Shown: in pieces, positions 48,894 to 58,369 of the stretch
How the letters are laid out: the number at the start of each line of letters is the position of its first letter
How positions within the stretch are numbered: the stretch's first letter is position 1
From: CBDCOD01 sp965219665
Lineage (GTDB): Bacteria > Pseudomonadota > Gammaproteobacteria > CAKMZV01
Assembly: GCA_965219665.1 (NCBI GenBank)
Contig: CBDCOD010000024.1
Coordinates: 1-64,000 of the forward strand
Direction: 5' to 3'
Length of the DNA stretch: 64,000 nucleotides
The notes under the pieces: model-generated
Told to the model about the DNA's origin: nothing
What the model saw: the letters and a program-made list of their open reading frames with translations, nothing else
Databases searched by the model: none
Made by a program: the position numbers and the translations under genes

Positions 48894-49717
48894 ATTGGTT
48901 TCTTACACAATAGACCGTACTTAGGGGCGAAAAGCTGCACAAAAAGAAAGAAAAGCACCTGAACGATCACGGCTGATGGTCCTGAAGGAATATCCCAAAA
49001 ATAACTCCCATACACCCCTATAAAGCAACTAAACATGCCAATAAATACAGAAAAAATGAGCATCTGGTGAAAACGATCTGTCAATAAATATGCCGTTGCC
49101 CCTGGTGTGATGACCATAGCGACAACTAATGCTGCCCCCACCGTTTGTAGCGCCGCTACAATCACAGCCGCCAGTGTAGCAAAAAACACGACATTCAGAG
49201 CAATAGCATGTATTCCCGCAACCTGCGCATAAGATGCATCAAAAAATAACAGCATAAAATCGCGCCATTTCGCCACAAGAACGATAAAAGCAACAGCACA
49301 AATAATCATGATTTGGTGCCCTTCTTGCGGAGATATTGCCAGAATGTTGCCAAACATGATGGTTTGTAAGTCAACAGAAATAGGGTTTAGAGAGACTAAA
49401 AGCAATCCCGCCGCCAAAAAACCGGTGAAGACAATTCCAATGGAGACATCTTCTGGCAGTTTCGTGGTTTTTTTTACTGTATACATTGCTAATGCCGCAA
49501 GCAGTCCTGAAACAAACGCCCCTACAACATATGGAAGAGCAAGCAAATAACTCAGCGCAACACCAGGCACAACAGCATGCCCTAAAGCATCCCCCATAAA
49601 CGACCATCCCTTCAGCACCAAATAAGCGGATAGAAAAGCACAAACTCCACCAACTAAAACACTAGTTATCAGTGCTGTTCGCATGTATTCATAAAAAAAA
49701 GGCTCGACCAAAATCAC
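48890..49717 (-). CDS. Metal ABC transporter permease (first, MntB/SitC-like)
   Basis: 275 residues with about eight helices. WSFMGDALGHAVVPGVALSYL and MVITPGATAYLL parallel the second permease, so the two arose by duplication and probably form a heterodimer. It follows the ATPase gene after 13 bases. Confidence 0.9.
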   Translation of the reverse strand: MILVEPFFYEYMRTALITSVLVGGVCAFLSAYLVLKGWSFMGDALGHAVVPGVALSYLLALPYVVGAFVSGLLAALAMYTVKKTTKLPEDVSIGIVFTGFLAAGLLLVSLNPISVDLQTIMFGNILAISPQEGHQIMIICAVAFIVLVAKWRDFMLLFFDASYAQVAGIHAIALNVVFFATLAAVIVAALQTVGAALVVAMVITPGATAYLLTDRFHQMLIFSVFIGMFSCFIGVYGSYFWDIPSGPSAVIVQVLFFLFVQLFAPKYGLLCKKPI

Positions 49718-49730
49718 CTATTTAAACCTT

Positions 49731-50591
49731 CTATTTTTTACTAAAAATACGTTTTTTTCTACGCTGCTTTCCATATAAAACCAGCGGGCGCTCATCATCT
49801 GTTAGCACCGTAACCCCGCGTTCATCGGCATCCTCATGTAAATCACCTCCTGTCATTGTTAAGTGTCGCAGCGCGCCGCCAAACACAACCTCCAAATTCT
49901 TTTCTGTTAGAACATGGGGCGTCTTACCTTCGGCAATTATTTTGTTCTTTAAGAGAACAACCTGATCACAAAAAGCGGGCACAGACCCTAAGTTATGCGT
50001 AGAAACCAATAGAAGATGTCCGGTATTTGCTAGATGTTGAAATAAATTCATCAGACGTGTTTCTGTATTAATATCGACACCTGAAAAAGGCTCATCTAAT
50101 AAGATAATCTGGCTATTTTGGGCGAGCGCTCGCGCAACAAACATTCGCTTTTTTTGCCCCCCACTTAACTCACTAATATGTCGCTTACGCAAGGGGTTGA
50201 GCTGGACTTGTTGTAGAGCCTGATTAACAGCTTCATAATCGCATGGCTTAGGAATGCGTAACCAGTTCATATAACCATAGCGACCCATCATAACAACGTC
50301 TTCTACCAAAACAGGAAAATTCCAATCAATTTCTTCTGTTTGAGGTACATAAGCAATCCGGTTTTGTTTTAATGCTTTTTTTACAGGCATTTCATCAATG
50401 CGAATGCTTCCTTGTTGCGGCGCTATGAGCCCCATAATCGCCTTAAATAGTGTGGATTTTCCGGCACCATTCATTCCTACCAACCCATAAACACACCCCG
50501 CCGCCAAATCAAGAGAAATAGCTTGTAGGACTGGTTCGTGTGTGGTATAAGAAAAACTAACTTTTTCCAACTTAATAGACGCGCCTGTCAT
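49731..50591 (-). CDS. Metal ABC transporter ATP-binding protein
   Basis: 286 residues. Walker A GMNGAGKST (about 37-45), signature LSGGQKKRM, Walker B IILLDEPFSGVD, and the switch histidine VSTHN. The C-terminal tail of about 40 residues after the core is basic. It energises the manganese-type importer. It overlaps the binding-protein gene by 4 bases. Confidence 0.94.
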   Translation of the reverse strand: MTGASIKLEKVSFSYTTHEPVLQAISLDLAAGCVYGLVGMNGAGKSTLFKAIMGLIAPQQGSIRIDEMPVKKALKQNRIAYVPQTEEIDWNFPVLVEDVVMMGRYGYMNWLRIPKPCDYEAVNQALQQVQLNPLRKRHISELSGGQKKRMFVARALAQNSQIILLDEPFSGVDINTETRLMNLFQHLANTGHLLLVSTHNLGSVPAFCDQVVLLKNKIIAEGKTPHVLTEKNLEVVFGGALRHLTMTGGDLHEDADERGVTVLTDDERPLVLYGKQRRKKRIFSKK

Positions 50592-51457
50592 TGACCAAAC
50601 CCCCTTACAATTGCCTCTGCATTAAAGCGCAGTAAACCCAAAAAATGAGGTGCCTTTCCATCAGAACGGCTTAATGAGTCAACGTATAGAACCCCCCCAT
50701 AACGCGCCTTGGTTTCTCGAGCCAATTGCTTTGCTGGTCTGTCAGACACCGTACTTTCACTAAAAACAACTGGAACTTTGGCTTGACGAACTGCCTCAAT
50801 AGCTCGGCGCATTTGTTGCGGCGTTCCTTGTTGATCTGCGTTGGTCGGCCACAAATAGATCTCCTTGAAACCTATTGAGGCAGCCAGGTAACTGAAAGCG
50901 CCCTCACTAGTAACCAAATAACGCTGGCGGGGAGGGATGGTTGATAGTTTTTTTATGAGCTTGCTCTGGACTAATCGCAGTTTAACTTTGTATGCTTCTG
51001 CATTTTTTTTGTAAGATATTGCTTGGGCAGGGTCTACAGAACTTAGCGCTTTTTCAATATTGTCTATATAAATAATTGCATTGTGTATAGACATCCAAGC
51101 GTGAGCATTCGGCTTCCCATCGTACCCCCCTCCATGAATAGACAGTGGCGTAACCCCTTCACTTACCGTGAAGTGCTGTGCTTTGTGTGTGTCGCGAAAA
51201 AAACGCTCAAACCATAGCTCTAGACCTAAACCGTTCCAGAAAATCACATCTGACTGGTTTGCACGCAATACATCTTTAGGGGTTGGTTGATAGTTGTGAA
51301 TGTCAACACCCACTCTTACTATAGAGTGCACCGAAACAGCGTCACCTCCAACTTGCCTTACCATATCGGCAAGTATGCTAAAACTGGTTGCAACCCGTAC
51401 TTGTGCAGATATAGAAAATGACAATGAAACTAGGATAATGCTAAAAAACAACTGCAT
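50588..51457 (-). CDS. Periplasmic metal-binding protein (SitA/MntA/ZnuA family, manganese type)
   Basis: 289 residues. A Sec signal peptide (about 1-18, ending SISA) is followed by a cluster A-I fold. The four metal ligands read His54 (DIHNYQP), His119 (NAHAW), Glu185 (TSEGAF) and Asp260 (YVDSLS), the His2-Glu-Asp set of manganese/iron binders. There is no His-rich loop of the zinc type. It is the first gene of the operon sbp-ATPase-permease-permease-mntR, so manganese is the most likely cargo. Confidence 0.92.
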   Translation of the reverse strand: MQLFFSIILVSLSFSISAQVRVATSFSILADMVRQVGGDAVSVHSIVRVGVDIHNYQPTPKDVLRANQSDVIFWNGLGLELWFERFFRDTHKAQHFTVSEGVTPLSIHGGGYDGKPNAHAWMSIHNAIIYIDNIEKALSSVDPAQAISYKKNAEAYKVKLRLVQSKLIKKLSTIPPRQRYLVTSEGAFSYLAASIGFKEIYLWPTNADQQGTPQQMRRAIEAVRQAKVPVVFSESTVSDRPAKQLARETKARYGGVLYVDSLSRSDGKAPHFLGLLRFNAEAIVRGFGQ

Positions 51458-51483
51458 ATTGATATAAATTTTGCAAAGGCTAA

Positions 51484-51512
51484 ATTATAGCGCAGGCGCT
51501 ATTTTTACAATG
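51484..51512 (-). promoter_or_regulatory. Manganese transporter promoter with overlapping palindrome (candidate MntR operator)
   Basis: On the minus strand CATTGT (51512-51507), 17 bases, TATAAT (51489-51484). A 7-bp inverted repeat ATAGCGC-CT-GCGCTAT (51487-51502) overlaps the -10. The half-sites ATAGC/GCTAT match those of the known E. coli MntR box, but with a 6-base gap rather than 4. A repressor site here fits the mntR gene in the operon. Confidence 0.55.
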
Positions 51513-51578
51513 GCTTTTTGATAAGCCTGTAAGAGCGTTTCTTTTAAGTTATTTTGTTCAGAGGGGAAGAACAGAGAC

Positions 51579-53189
51579 TTACGGAAGAAAACGGATAAAC
51601 ACTCTTTTGGAGCGACTGGCGTCAACCAATATACTTGAAACACTACCCTGTGCCTGATAGACTATTTGGTTTTCTGCAACACCCCTTTGTAAGAAGTACG
51701 CCTTAACGTTTAGAGCCCGACGATTAGCAAGCCACTGGTTGTAGGCTACTGTGGGCTGTGTGCCAGCGTAGGCAGAGAGTTGGATACGCTTATTAGGGTC
51801 ATTCAGAAGTTCCTTTCCTAAATGATTAAGTTTTTCTCGTTGCGCTTTCTTAAGCTCTGATGAGTTGATGTCAAATAGCACCACCTCCCCAGCCAAACCA
51901 GCAGATTCATCCTGTAGAGATCGCTTCCCATTGTTTGTTCTTTTTGAAGCAGCAACGATATGCTCTGGGATACGTGCCCCTATGTGTGGCAAGCCTAAAG
52001 GAATAGTGCTATCTGAAGTAAGTGCCTGATATGGGGTTCCACCATCTTGTTGGGTTGGTCTTGTATGAGCAGGTTCATTATTAGTCTGTTCTAACTGAGT
52101 TGGTTTCTCAGAGCGAGACTGACCGGCTCCATTTATGGCAGGAGAGTCTAGAGCCCCTGAATACCTACTGGAAAACTCCGCTTTGAGAATAATATCATTG
52201 CTTGAACTGTAGGGAATATCGCTCAGTGAATTAATAGTCCTATCAACGAAAAGACCTGAACCATCTTTAAGCTCTGATTCATCTGGAAACAGCCGTGAGA
52301 GTATTTGTTGATAATTACCTTCTATTTCCACATCAAAAGGCTCAGCAGGCGTTAAATCTACACAGCCTTGTGTATTAACCAATTGACCTATAGGTGTGTC
52401 TGGACAAGCATCTGCTTCATCAATAACGCCATCATCATCGCTATCTCGCCCAATCAACTCAGACCCCACGTTAAGAGTTTTGGATTTAGGTGCATTCCCT
52501 ACCTCATTCTGTGCTCCATCATATTGTGAGCGCAAATTGACACCGCTTTCATTATCTACAACCACAGTTTCTTCAGCAAATAAACTATAACGATACCCTA
52601 TATTCAGGGCAATATTCTGATACACATTTGAGGTGCGGTTGTATCCAAGTTGTATACCTATACCATTCTCAAAGTAATAGTTGACCCCCCCAGCAAACCC
52701 AAAAAGAGATTCTCCCCTTGTCAGCACAATCCTTTGCCCTGCACTATTGGTCAGCCGTCTTGCCGAACCCTCAAAACGAATAGTGGATATACCTGATTCA
52801 ACAAAAACATGAAATCCGTACGTTTTAGACGGGAACTGCAGTCCACCCCGGGAAGAAACTACAATGTAGTCCAAATCACCTCTTCCTGAATTTGGGGTTA
52901 CCACCTCAGATCTGCCGTAGTCTATGTATTCAAACAGACCGTACAAAGAACCATACAATTCAAATTCAAGTGCAAAATTTACACTGCTGTCTGGCTTACT
53001 TACATCAAACCCTGAGGAGTCGGGAGATTGTTGATTTTCTTCTGTAACAGTAAAAGAGGGCGAAACAAAAGGGGTGCCTATACCTCCGTATACAGTGAAA
53101 TGTCGTGCTAGTGAGTGGGATTTTGTTGGAACAAAGACAACACTGCCTACAAACATACCCAGCAACATAGCCCGCGAAAAAAAAACCAT
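51579..53189 (-). CDS. OmpA-family outer membrane protein with barrel and calcium-binding linker
   Basis: 536 residues. Signal peptide (about 1-26, ending KSHS), an OmpA-like eight-stranded barrel (about 27-210, ending NIGYRYSLF), a thrombospondin type 3-like DSDDDGVIDEADACPD (about 252), a long Ser/Thr/Gln-rich linker, and an OmpA C-terminal domain (about 427-536). The latter keeps NRRALNVKAYF, but the position of the peptidoglycan-binding Asp reads Gly (SAYAGTQP). It may thus bind the cell wall weakly or not at all. It is transcribed before the manganese operon, with a 121-base gap. Confidence 0.85.
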   Translation of the reverse strand: MVFFSRAMLLGMFVGSVVFVPTKSHSLARHFTVYGGIGTPFVSPSFTVTEENQQSPDSSGFDVSKPDSSVNFALEFELYGSLYGLFEYIDYGRSEVVTPNSGRGDLDYIVVSSRGGLQFPSKTYGFHVFVESGISTIRFEGSARRLTNSAGQRIVLTRGESLFGFAGGVNYYFENGIGIQLGYNRTSNVYQNIALNIGYRYSLFAEETVVVDNESGVNLRSQYDGAQNEVGNAPKSKTLNVGSELIGRDSDDDGVIDEADACPDTPIGQLVNTQGCVDLTPAEPFDVEIEGNYQQILSRLFPDESELKDGSGLFVDRTINSLSDIPYSSSNDIILKAEFSSRYSGALDSPAINGAGQSRSEKPTQLEQTNNEPAHTRPTQQDGGTPYQALTSDSTIPLGLPHIGARIPEHIVAASKRTNNGKRSLQDESAGLAGEVVLFDINSSELKKAQREKLNHLGKELLNDPNKRIQLSAYAGTQPTVAYNQWLANRRALNVKAYFLQRGVAENQIVYQAQGSVSSILVDASRSKRVFIRFLP

Positions 53190-53227
53190 GTGTTTTTTAC
53201 CGAAAATAAGGCCTAAAGCAAAAGATC

Positions 53228-53233
53228 ATTATA
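53228..53233 (-). promoter_or_regulatory. Candidate -10 element for the OmpA-family gene
   Basis: TATAAT on the minus strand about 40 bases before the start, with a weak AACCTT at 17 bases. AACCT and AGGTT arms flank a T-rich loop just upstream. Confidence 0.35.
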
Positions 53234-53286
53234 ACCTAATAAAAAAATCTAAGGTTTGTGGCATTTTGTCTATTTTTCTTTCACTG

Positions 53287-54012
53287 CTATGGCGTGTTGT
53301 TGTAGTGTTTTTTTGCTTCTTGATAGTCCGCCTCTGTATCAATGCCTTTTGCAACAACATCTGTTTTTATGATTTTAGGGCGATGTCCCTCGCTCATTGC
53401 ACGCAGCTGCTCCAGTGACTCCATTTCCTCCAAATATGAGTGTGGCAAATTCTCCCAATTCAACAAGAAGTTTCTGTGATAACCGTATATCCCAATATGT
53501 TGTAATCCTCGCGAAATATTGGGCTGCCTTGAATCACGACAGGCAGGAATTGAACTGCGGGAAAAATACAATGCCCGCCCTTGTGCATCACAGACTATTT
53601 TAACCACGTTTGGGTTGTTCATGTCTTCAATACTTTTTATTGGGCTTGCAGCACTAACCCACTCGAACCCTTGTTGTAGGCTTTTATTAAGCGCCTGAAT
53701 GATGGTGGGCTCTATGGTAGGCTCATCCCCTTGCACATTTATAATAAAATCAGCAGAAACTTGCCTCGCTGCTTCCGCTACTCGACTGGTCCCTGAAGAA
53801 TGCTCCCCTGTAAACAACACGTCAACCTCTCCTTTTACGGATTGGTATATCTTTTCACTATCCGTTGCCACATAAACGGCTCCAATATTTGCTTCACGAG
53901 CTCTATCTACAGCATGCAAAACAACAGGTTTCCCTCCAAGCGGTAAAAGCATTTTACCGGGAAGGCGGCTTGAGTTATAGCGAGCAGGAATAATTATTGC
54001 TGATCGAGACAT
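53287..54012 (-). CDS. kdsB: 3-deoxy-manno-octulosonate cytidylyltransferase KdsB
   Basis: 241 residues. It makes CMP-Kdo for lipopolysaccharide inner core. Motifs are IIIPARYNSSRLPGKML, TGEHSSGTSRVAEA, NVQGDEP and the C-terminal KGIDTEADYQEA. It overlaps proS by 19 bases, an uncommon pairing. It supports a Gram-negative envelope with LPS. Confidence 0.96.
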   Translation of the reverse strand: MSRSAIIIPARYNSSRLPGKMLLPLGGKPVVLHAVDRAREANIGAVYVATDSEKIYQSVKGEVDVLFTGEHSSGTSRVAEAARQVSADFIINVQGDEPTIEPTIIQALNKSLQQGFEWVSAASPIKSIEDMNNPNVVKIVCDAQGRALYFSRSSIPACRDSRQPNISRGLQHIGIYGYHRNFLLNWENLPHSYLEEMESLEQLRAMSEGHRPKIIKTDVVAKGIDTEADYQEAKKHYNNTP

Positions 54013-55706
54013 GACTTCAAATACGTTAAAATATTAGAAAGCGGAACCTGCTCTACATGCGCAGATTGGCGATGTTTCACCTCAATCTGATCAGAATCCA
54101 ACCCCCTTGAGCTAACCACCACACGCAGCGGAAAACCAATCAAATCTATATCAGAAAATTTAACGCCCGCGCGCTCTAGCCTATCATCCCAAAAAACCTC
54201 AACACCTTGATCTAAAAGACTGGTATATAGGTCTTGTGCCACTTTTTGAACCCTACTGTCTTTTTCTGACCCTAAAGCCACCAGAGCGACCTGAAAGGGC
54301 GCCAAAACCATAGGCAATGCCAGTCCTTTGTCATCATGATGCTGCTCTATAGCAGCTGCTACTAAGCGTGAAATCCCTATACCATAACACCCCATCTGCA
54401 AAGTAACGGCAGCACCCCCCTCATCTAGAACCTCTAAACCCATCTCTTTAGAGTACTTATCGCCCAACTGAAAAACATGCCCCACCTCAATGCCTCGACA
54501 CAATTTTACGGGAAAACCTTGTGGGCTTAAATCGCCCTCCTCAATATTCCGAATATCTGTACAAAAACCAAAGTGGGCATCACGACCCCAGTTTATTCCC
54601 CGATAGTGCTTACCATCCTCATTAGCACCAGCTGAAAAATCATTTAGAACGGCCACCTCTGAATCCACAATAATATCCATAGGAAGCCCAACCGGACCAA
54701 GTGATCCAAAACCGGCACCCACCGCCTGCCGAACCTCGCCTTCCTCTGCAAATTTGAGTGGGCTAGCAACCTGATTTAACTTAGTCGCCTTAACTTCGTT
54801 AAGAGTATGATCTCCCCTGACCATCAAAGCAACCAGTTGTCCTTGCTCCCTCCCTTCAACAATAAGCGTTTTTACCGTTTTCTCAATTGGAATATTATGC
54901 TGTTCAACTAACGCTTTTATGGTTTTCTGATTCGGGGTATCAAACAGCTCTAATGCTTGCTGCGGCTCTAACCGTTTAGCGTTGGGTGGCTGGCAAGGAG
55001 CCACCTCAATATTCGCAGCAAAATTCTCCTCTTCTGTGTAAACCAAGGCATCTTCACCATGCTCAGCCAGAACATGAAATTCGTGTGAATATGCACCTCC
55101 AATCGATCCACCATCTGCCTCAACCGCTCGGTAATCCAAGCCCAACCTTTTTAGAATAGTCGCGTATGCAGCATACATACATTGATATGTTTTTTTCAGG
55201 CTGGTTTTCTCCATATGAAAAGAGTATGCATCCTTCATGATAAACTCACGTGCACGCAAAATACCAAAGCGCGGTCTAATTTCGTCACGAATTTTGGTTT
55301 GTATCTGATATAAATTGAAAGGTAATTGTTTATAACTACTCAGGGTTTTTCGCACAAAATCGGTTATAACCTCCTCATGGGTTGGCCCTGCACAGCAGTC
55401 TCTACCGTGCCTATCTTTAAAGCGTAAAAGCTCCGCTCCGTAGTCGCCCCAACGACCACTCTCTTGCCATAGATCAGCAGGCTGTATCACGGGCATTTCT
55501 AACTCTAAGGCTCCAGCGGCGTTCATTTCCTCTCTTACAACCCGCTCCACCTTACTTAACATGCGATAACCCAAAGGACTCCAAGTGTACAACCCAGATG
55601 CCAATCGGACAATAGCACCTGAGCGCAACAACAATTTGTGGCTAGGAACAACCGCCTCTGTTGGGTCTTCTTTGTATGTTTTGAAATAAAACTGACTTGC
55701 TTTCAT
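53994..55706 (-). CDS. proS: Prolyl-tRNA synthetase
   Basis: 570 residues, the bacterial type with the YbaK-like editing insertion (about 230-385). Class II motifs: motif 1 LEMPVIQP, motif 2 with CAGPTHEEVIT and RPRFGILRAREFIMKDAYSF (quoted shorter: RAREFIMKDAYSF), motif 3 MGCYGIGISRLVAAAIEQ. It attaches proline to tRNA-Pro. No close Shine-Dalgarno; AAGGAG lies about 14 bases before the ATG. Confidence 0.97.
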   Translation of the reverse strand: MKASQFYFKTYKEDPTEAVVPSHKLLLRSGAIVRLASGLYTWSPLGYRMLSKVERVVREEMNAAGALELEMPVIQPADLWQESGRWGDYGAELLRFKDRHGRDCCAGPTHEEVITDFVRKTLSSYKQLPFNLYQIQTKIRDEIRPRFGILRAREFIMKDAYSFHMEKTSLKKTYQCMYAAYATILKRLGLDYRAVEADGGSIGGAYSHEFHVLAEHGEDALVYTEEENFAANIEVAPCQPPNAKRLEPQQALELFDTPNQKTIKALVEQHNIPIEKTVKTLIVEGREQGQLVALMVRGDHTLNEVKATKLNQVASPLKFAEEGEVRQAVGAGFGSLGPVGLPMDIIVDSEVAVLNDFSAGANEDGKHYRGINWGRDAHFGFCTDIRNIEEGDLSPQGFPVKLCRGIEVGHVFQLGDKYSKEMGLEVLDEGGAAVTLQMGCYGIGISRLVAAAIEQHHDDKGLALPMVLAPFQVALVALGSEKDSRVQKVAQDLYTSLLDQGVEVFWDDRLERAGVKFSDIDLIGFPLRVVVSSRGLDSDQIEVKHRQSAHVEQVPLSNILTYLKSCLDQQ

Positions 55707-55827
55707 GGTTTATTAAGAAACTCCTTTTATGCAGTGAGGGCGGTTTTTTATCAATACAGCTCAATGTGTGCTCAAAACAATCTTAACAGCGACACATCAA
55801 AAAAACGACAACAAACCAGTCTCTATT

Positions 55828-56289
55828 TTAATCTATTTTTCGCACAAAACACTCCTCAACAACCAGAGGTTTAGAGTATAAAAAAAACAAAGACACGCGC
55901 AGGGGTCTCTTGTCGGAATTATAACCAAACCACATGTCTTTTCTGTAACTCTGAGGATGCGAGAACAGTAACTGCCCCAAAGATTGATTCCCTAATTTTT
56001 GAAGAAGAGCCTTATTATGTAGCCAGGTCTTTGTTGGGATATAGCTACATGCTTGGATATATGTATCCTCCCCCAGACCCATTTCAATAACACGCTGCAT
56101 GGAGCGACGGCATGGGATGTGTTGCCGGTATATCGGAGGGGTCGGCGCCCACCTTTCGTGCAAAAGATATAAAAAAAAAGGGGTTGAAGCTGTTTGTATT
56201 AAATGCAGCTTGCTTGTAAGCGATTTTTTTTGTTTTAGTGTTTTTCGCCATACAGGATCTAAGCAGGTCGGAGAAACCGAACCTTTCAT
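55828..56289 (-). CDS. ubiC: Chorismate pyruvate-lyase UbiC
   Basis: 153 residues from an ATG at 56289 that overlaps the recG stop as TGATG with AGG upstream; an ATG at 56325 would add 12 residues without a ribosome site. It belongs to the chorismate lyase fold, which yields 4-hydroxybenzoate for ubiquinone. Visible: RSMQRVIEMGLGEDTYIQACSYIP with the active-site Arg, LGNQSLGQLLFSHP, and the C-terminal VVEECF with the catalytic Glu. It is divergent in sequence, but the pattern is right. ubiA is not adjacent. Confidence 0.8.
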   Translation of the reverse strand: MKGSVSPTCLDPVWRKTLKQKKSLTSKLHLIQTASTPFFLYLLHERWAPTPPIYRQHIPCRRSMQRVIEMGLGEDTYIQACSYIPTKTWLHNKALLQKLGNQSLGQLLFSHPQSYRKDMWFGYNSDKRPLRVSLFFLYSKPLVVEECFVRKID

Positions 56290-58337
56290 CAAGCCTGTAC
56301 GTTGTAAATATCTATTGGATGCCATTTTTCTATTATTTTAAGGGCTTTTTGTGGGCTTTTTTGCAACATTTCAACACTTATTTTTTCTGCTTCTGCAATA
56401 CAGTCCTCATCATAAACTATATCCGCCACCCGAAAAGACCAGTGACCACTTTGCTGGGTTCCTAATATTTCTCCTGACCCGCGCAGCTTTAAGTCTTGCT
56501 CTGCCAGATAAAAACCATCATCACTATCTCGTAAAAAAGATAGTCTTTTTCGCGCTGTTTCCGCTAAAGGAGAACCATATAACAAGACACAATAACTTTG
56601 CTCATCTCCCCTGCCTACGCGTCCTCTTAACTGATGTACCTGAGCCAAACCAAAGCACTCCGCGTGCTCTATTACCATAATTGTTGCATTGCTTACATCT
56701 ACTCCTACCTCTATTACAGTAGTCGCAACCAACAACTGAATTTCTCCCCGCTTAAAGCAAGCCATGGTAGCTTGTTTTTCTGTGTTTTTCATTCTACCGT
56801 GCAATAGTCCAATAGATACCTTACTCTGACCACACCGATCCATCAAAAGCTTAAACCGCGTCTCTGCTGACTGTAACTGCATTTTTTCAGAATCTTCTAT
56901 AGTTGGACAGACCCAGTATGCCTGATGCCCTTCTGTGCACTGCTTAAGCACAGAATCCATAACACTTTGACTTTTTACGTTAGAGGTAACTACCGTTTTA
57001 ATTGGTTTTCTTTGAGAGGGTCTTTTTCTAATAGTAGAGCACTCAAGATCTCCATACATGGTCATTGCTTGCGTTCTTGGAATGGGGGTCGCACTCATCA
57101 TAAGTTGGTGAGGTGTATGTTTTTCTGATAATTTTAATAAAGCAAGTCGCTGCTCAACACCAAAGCGATGCTGCTCATCAACCACTATTAATGCTAATTT
57201 GTTTAGGTTTTGTTTCATGTGAAACAAAGCGTGTGTTCCAATCAAAATGTCCGCATCAAACGGTGTTTTTGCCCGTTTGCTTCCCCCTATAATGAGTTGA
57301 ACACTAACTCCGAGTTGCTCTGCTACAGGATATATGCTTTGGTAATGCTGCTCAGCCAAAACCTCTATAGGAACCATCAAGGCGGCTTGATACCCAGATC
57401 CACAAGCTTGTAACATAGCAGCAATGGCAACTACAGTCTTGCCACAGCCAACATCCCCTTGTAGTAGCCGCAACATTGGAGTGCTCTGCGACATATCTTG
57501 CCCAATTTCTTTAATCACCTGATTTTGATCATCGCTTAACTGAAAGGGTAGTGTTGAGATAAGTTTATCAATTAATTTAACCTCTCTACAAACCAGTGAT
57601 TTTTTTGCATTTTGCTGCCTTAAAGAGCGCATCCATAAAAACCCCAAACGATGAGCAACCAGCTCTTCTATTTTTATTCTCTCGTGCTCTTTTGATGTTT
57701 TTTGCTCATAAATTTCTAACGGTTTTTCTAACGATAAAAAATGAATATTTCGTACCGCCTCCTCAAAACTTAAACCTAAAACATCATCCAATTCCCCTGC
57801 GTTTTCTTTAGAGAGTTGCTCCAGGGCCTGACTGATTAAAGAGCTTATTTTATTGGCATGAATACCTGCTATGGCTGGATATATTGGATAAAAATACGGA
57901 GAGGGCTTAACGTAACCTGTATCTAGCCATGTAGTTTGAGGATGCGCTATTTCAATCGTACAAAGATCCTCTCTCTGGCGGCACCTCCCCCAAAAACGCC
58001 CCTTTCTGCCTATACGAAAACTCTGTGCTAAGTTCTTGAAGTGAAAGAGCACCAGAACCAAAAGCCCACCACAGTCACTACGCACCGTTACCTTAAAAGC
58101 CTTCCCTCTCCCGCTCAATCTAGCATCTATCACCACCCCCTCAAACAACCCGTGCTCTCCCTGTTTAGCTTGATCGGTTGATAATACTTTACTACGATTT
58201 TCGTAGCGAACGGGCAAATGAAGCAACAAGTCTAAAAGCGTAGTGATTCCTGTTTTTTTAAGGAGTTTTTCTGTTTGAGATCCAACCCCTTTTAGCAAAT
58301 TAATCTTCTGATTCAACCCCACCATAACCAAACACAT
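56289..58337 (-). CDS. recG: ATP-dependent DNA helicase RecG
   Basis: 682 residues. N-terminal wedge/OB domain (LLKGVGSQTEKLL, HLPVRYENR), helicase motifs LLQGDVGCGKT (I), VVDEQHRFG (II), MSATPIPRT (III), TTVIEVGVDV (V) and QLRGRVGRG (VI), and the RecG C-terminal tail LRGSGEILGTQQSG. It remodels stalled replication forks. The start could also be the ATG four codons later. A parS-like 16-mer lies inside it (57211-57226). Confidence 0.96.
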   Translation of the reverse strand: MCLVMVGLNQKINLLKGVGSQTEKLLKKTGITTLLDLLLHLPVRYENRSKVLSTDQAKQGEHGLFEGVVIDARLSGRGKAFKVTVRSDCGGLLVLVLFHFKNLAQSFRIGRKGRFWGRCRQREDLCTIEIAHPQTTWLDTGYVKPSPYFYPIYPAIAGIHANKISSLISQALEQLSKENAGELDDVLGLSFEEAVRNIHFLSLEKPLEIYEQKTSKEHERIKIEELVAHRLGFLWMRSLRQQNAKKSLVCREVKLIDKLISTLPFQLSDDQNQVIKEIGQDMSQSTPMLRLLQGDVGCGKTVVAIAAMLQACGSGYQAALMVPIEVLAEQHYQSIYPVAEQLGVSVQLIIGGSKRAKTPFDADILIGTHALFHMKQNLNKLALIVVDEQHRFGVEQRLALLKLSEKHTPHQLMMSATPIPRTQAMTMYGDLECSTIRKRPSQRKPIKTVVTSNVKSQSVMDSVLKQCTEGHQAYWVCPTIEDSEKMQLQSAETRFKLLMDRCGQSKVSIGLLHGRMKNTEKQATMACFKRGEIQLLVATTVIEVGVDVSNATIMVIEHAECFGLAQVHQLRGRVGRGDEQSYCVLLYGSPLAETARKRLSFLRDSDDGFYLAEQDLKLRGSGEILGTQQSGHWSFRVADIVYDEDCIAEAEKISVEMLQKSPQKALKIIEKWHPIDIYNVQA
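57211..57226. other. parS-like site 1
   Basis: TGTTTCATGTGAAACA differs at one of 16 positions from the common ParB-binding palindrome TGTTTCACGTGAAACA. It lies inside recG (codons for FHMKQ), where coding alone could explain it. It supports the cluster described in the findings. Confidence 0.45.
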
Positions 58338-58369
58338 ACACCAGCCAAGCTCAACCTGAGTGCCCCATG

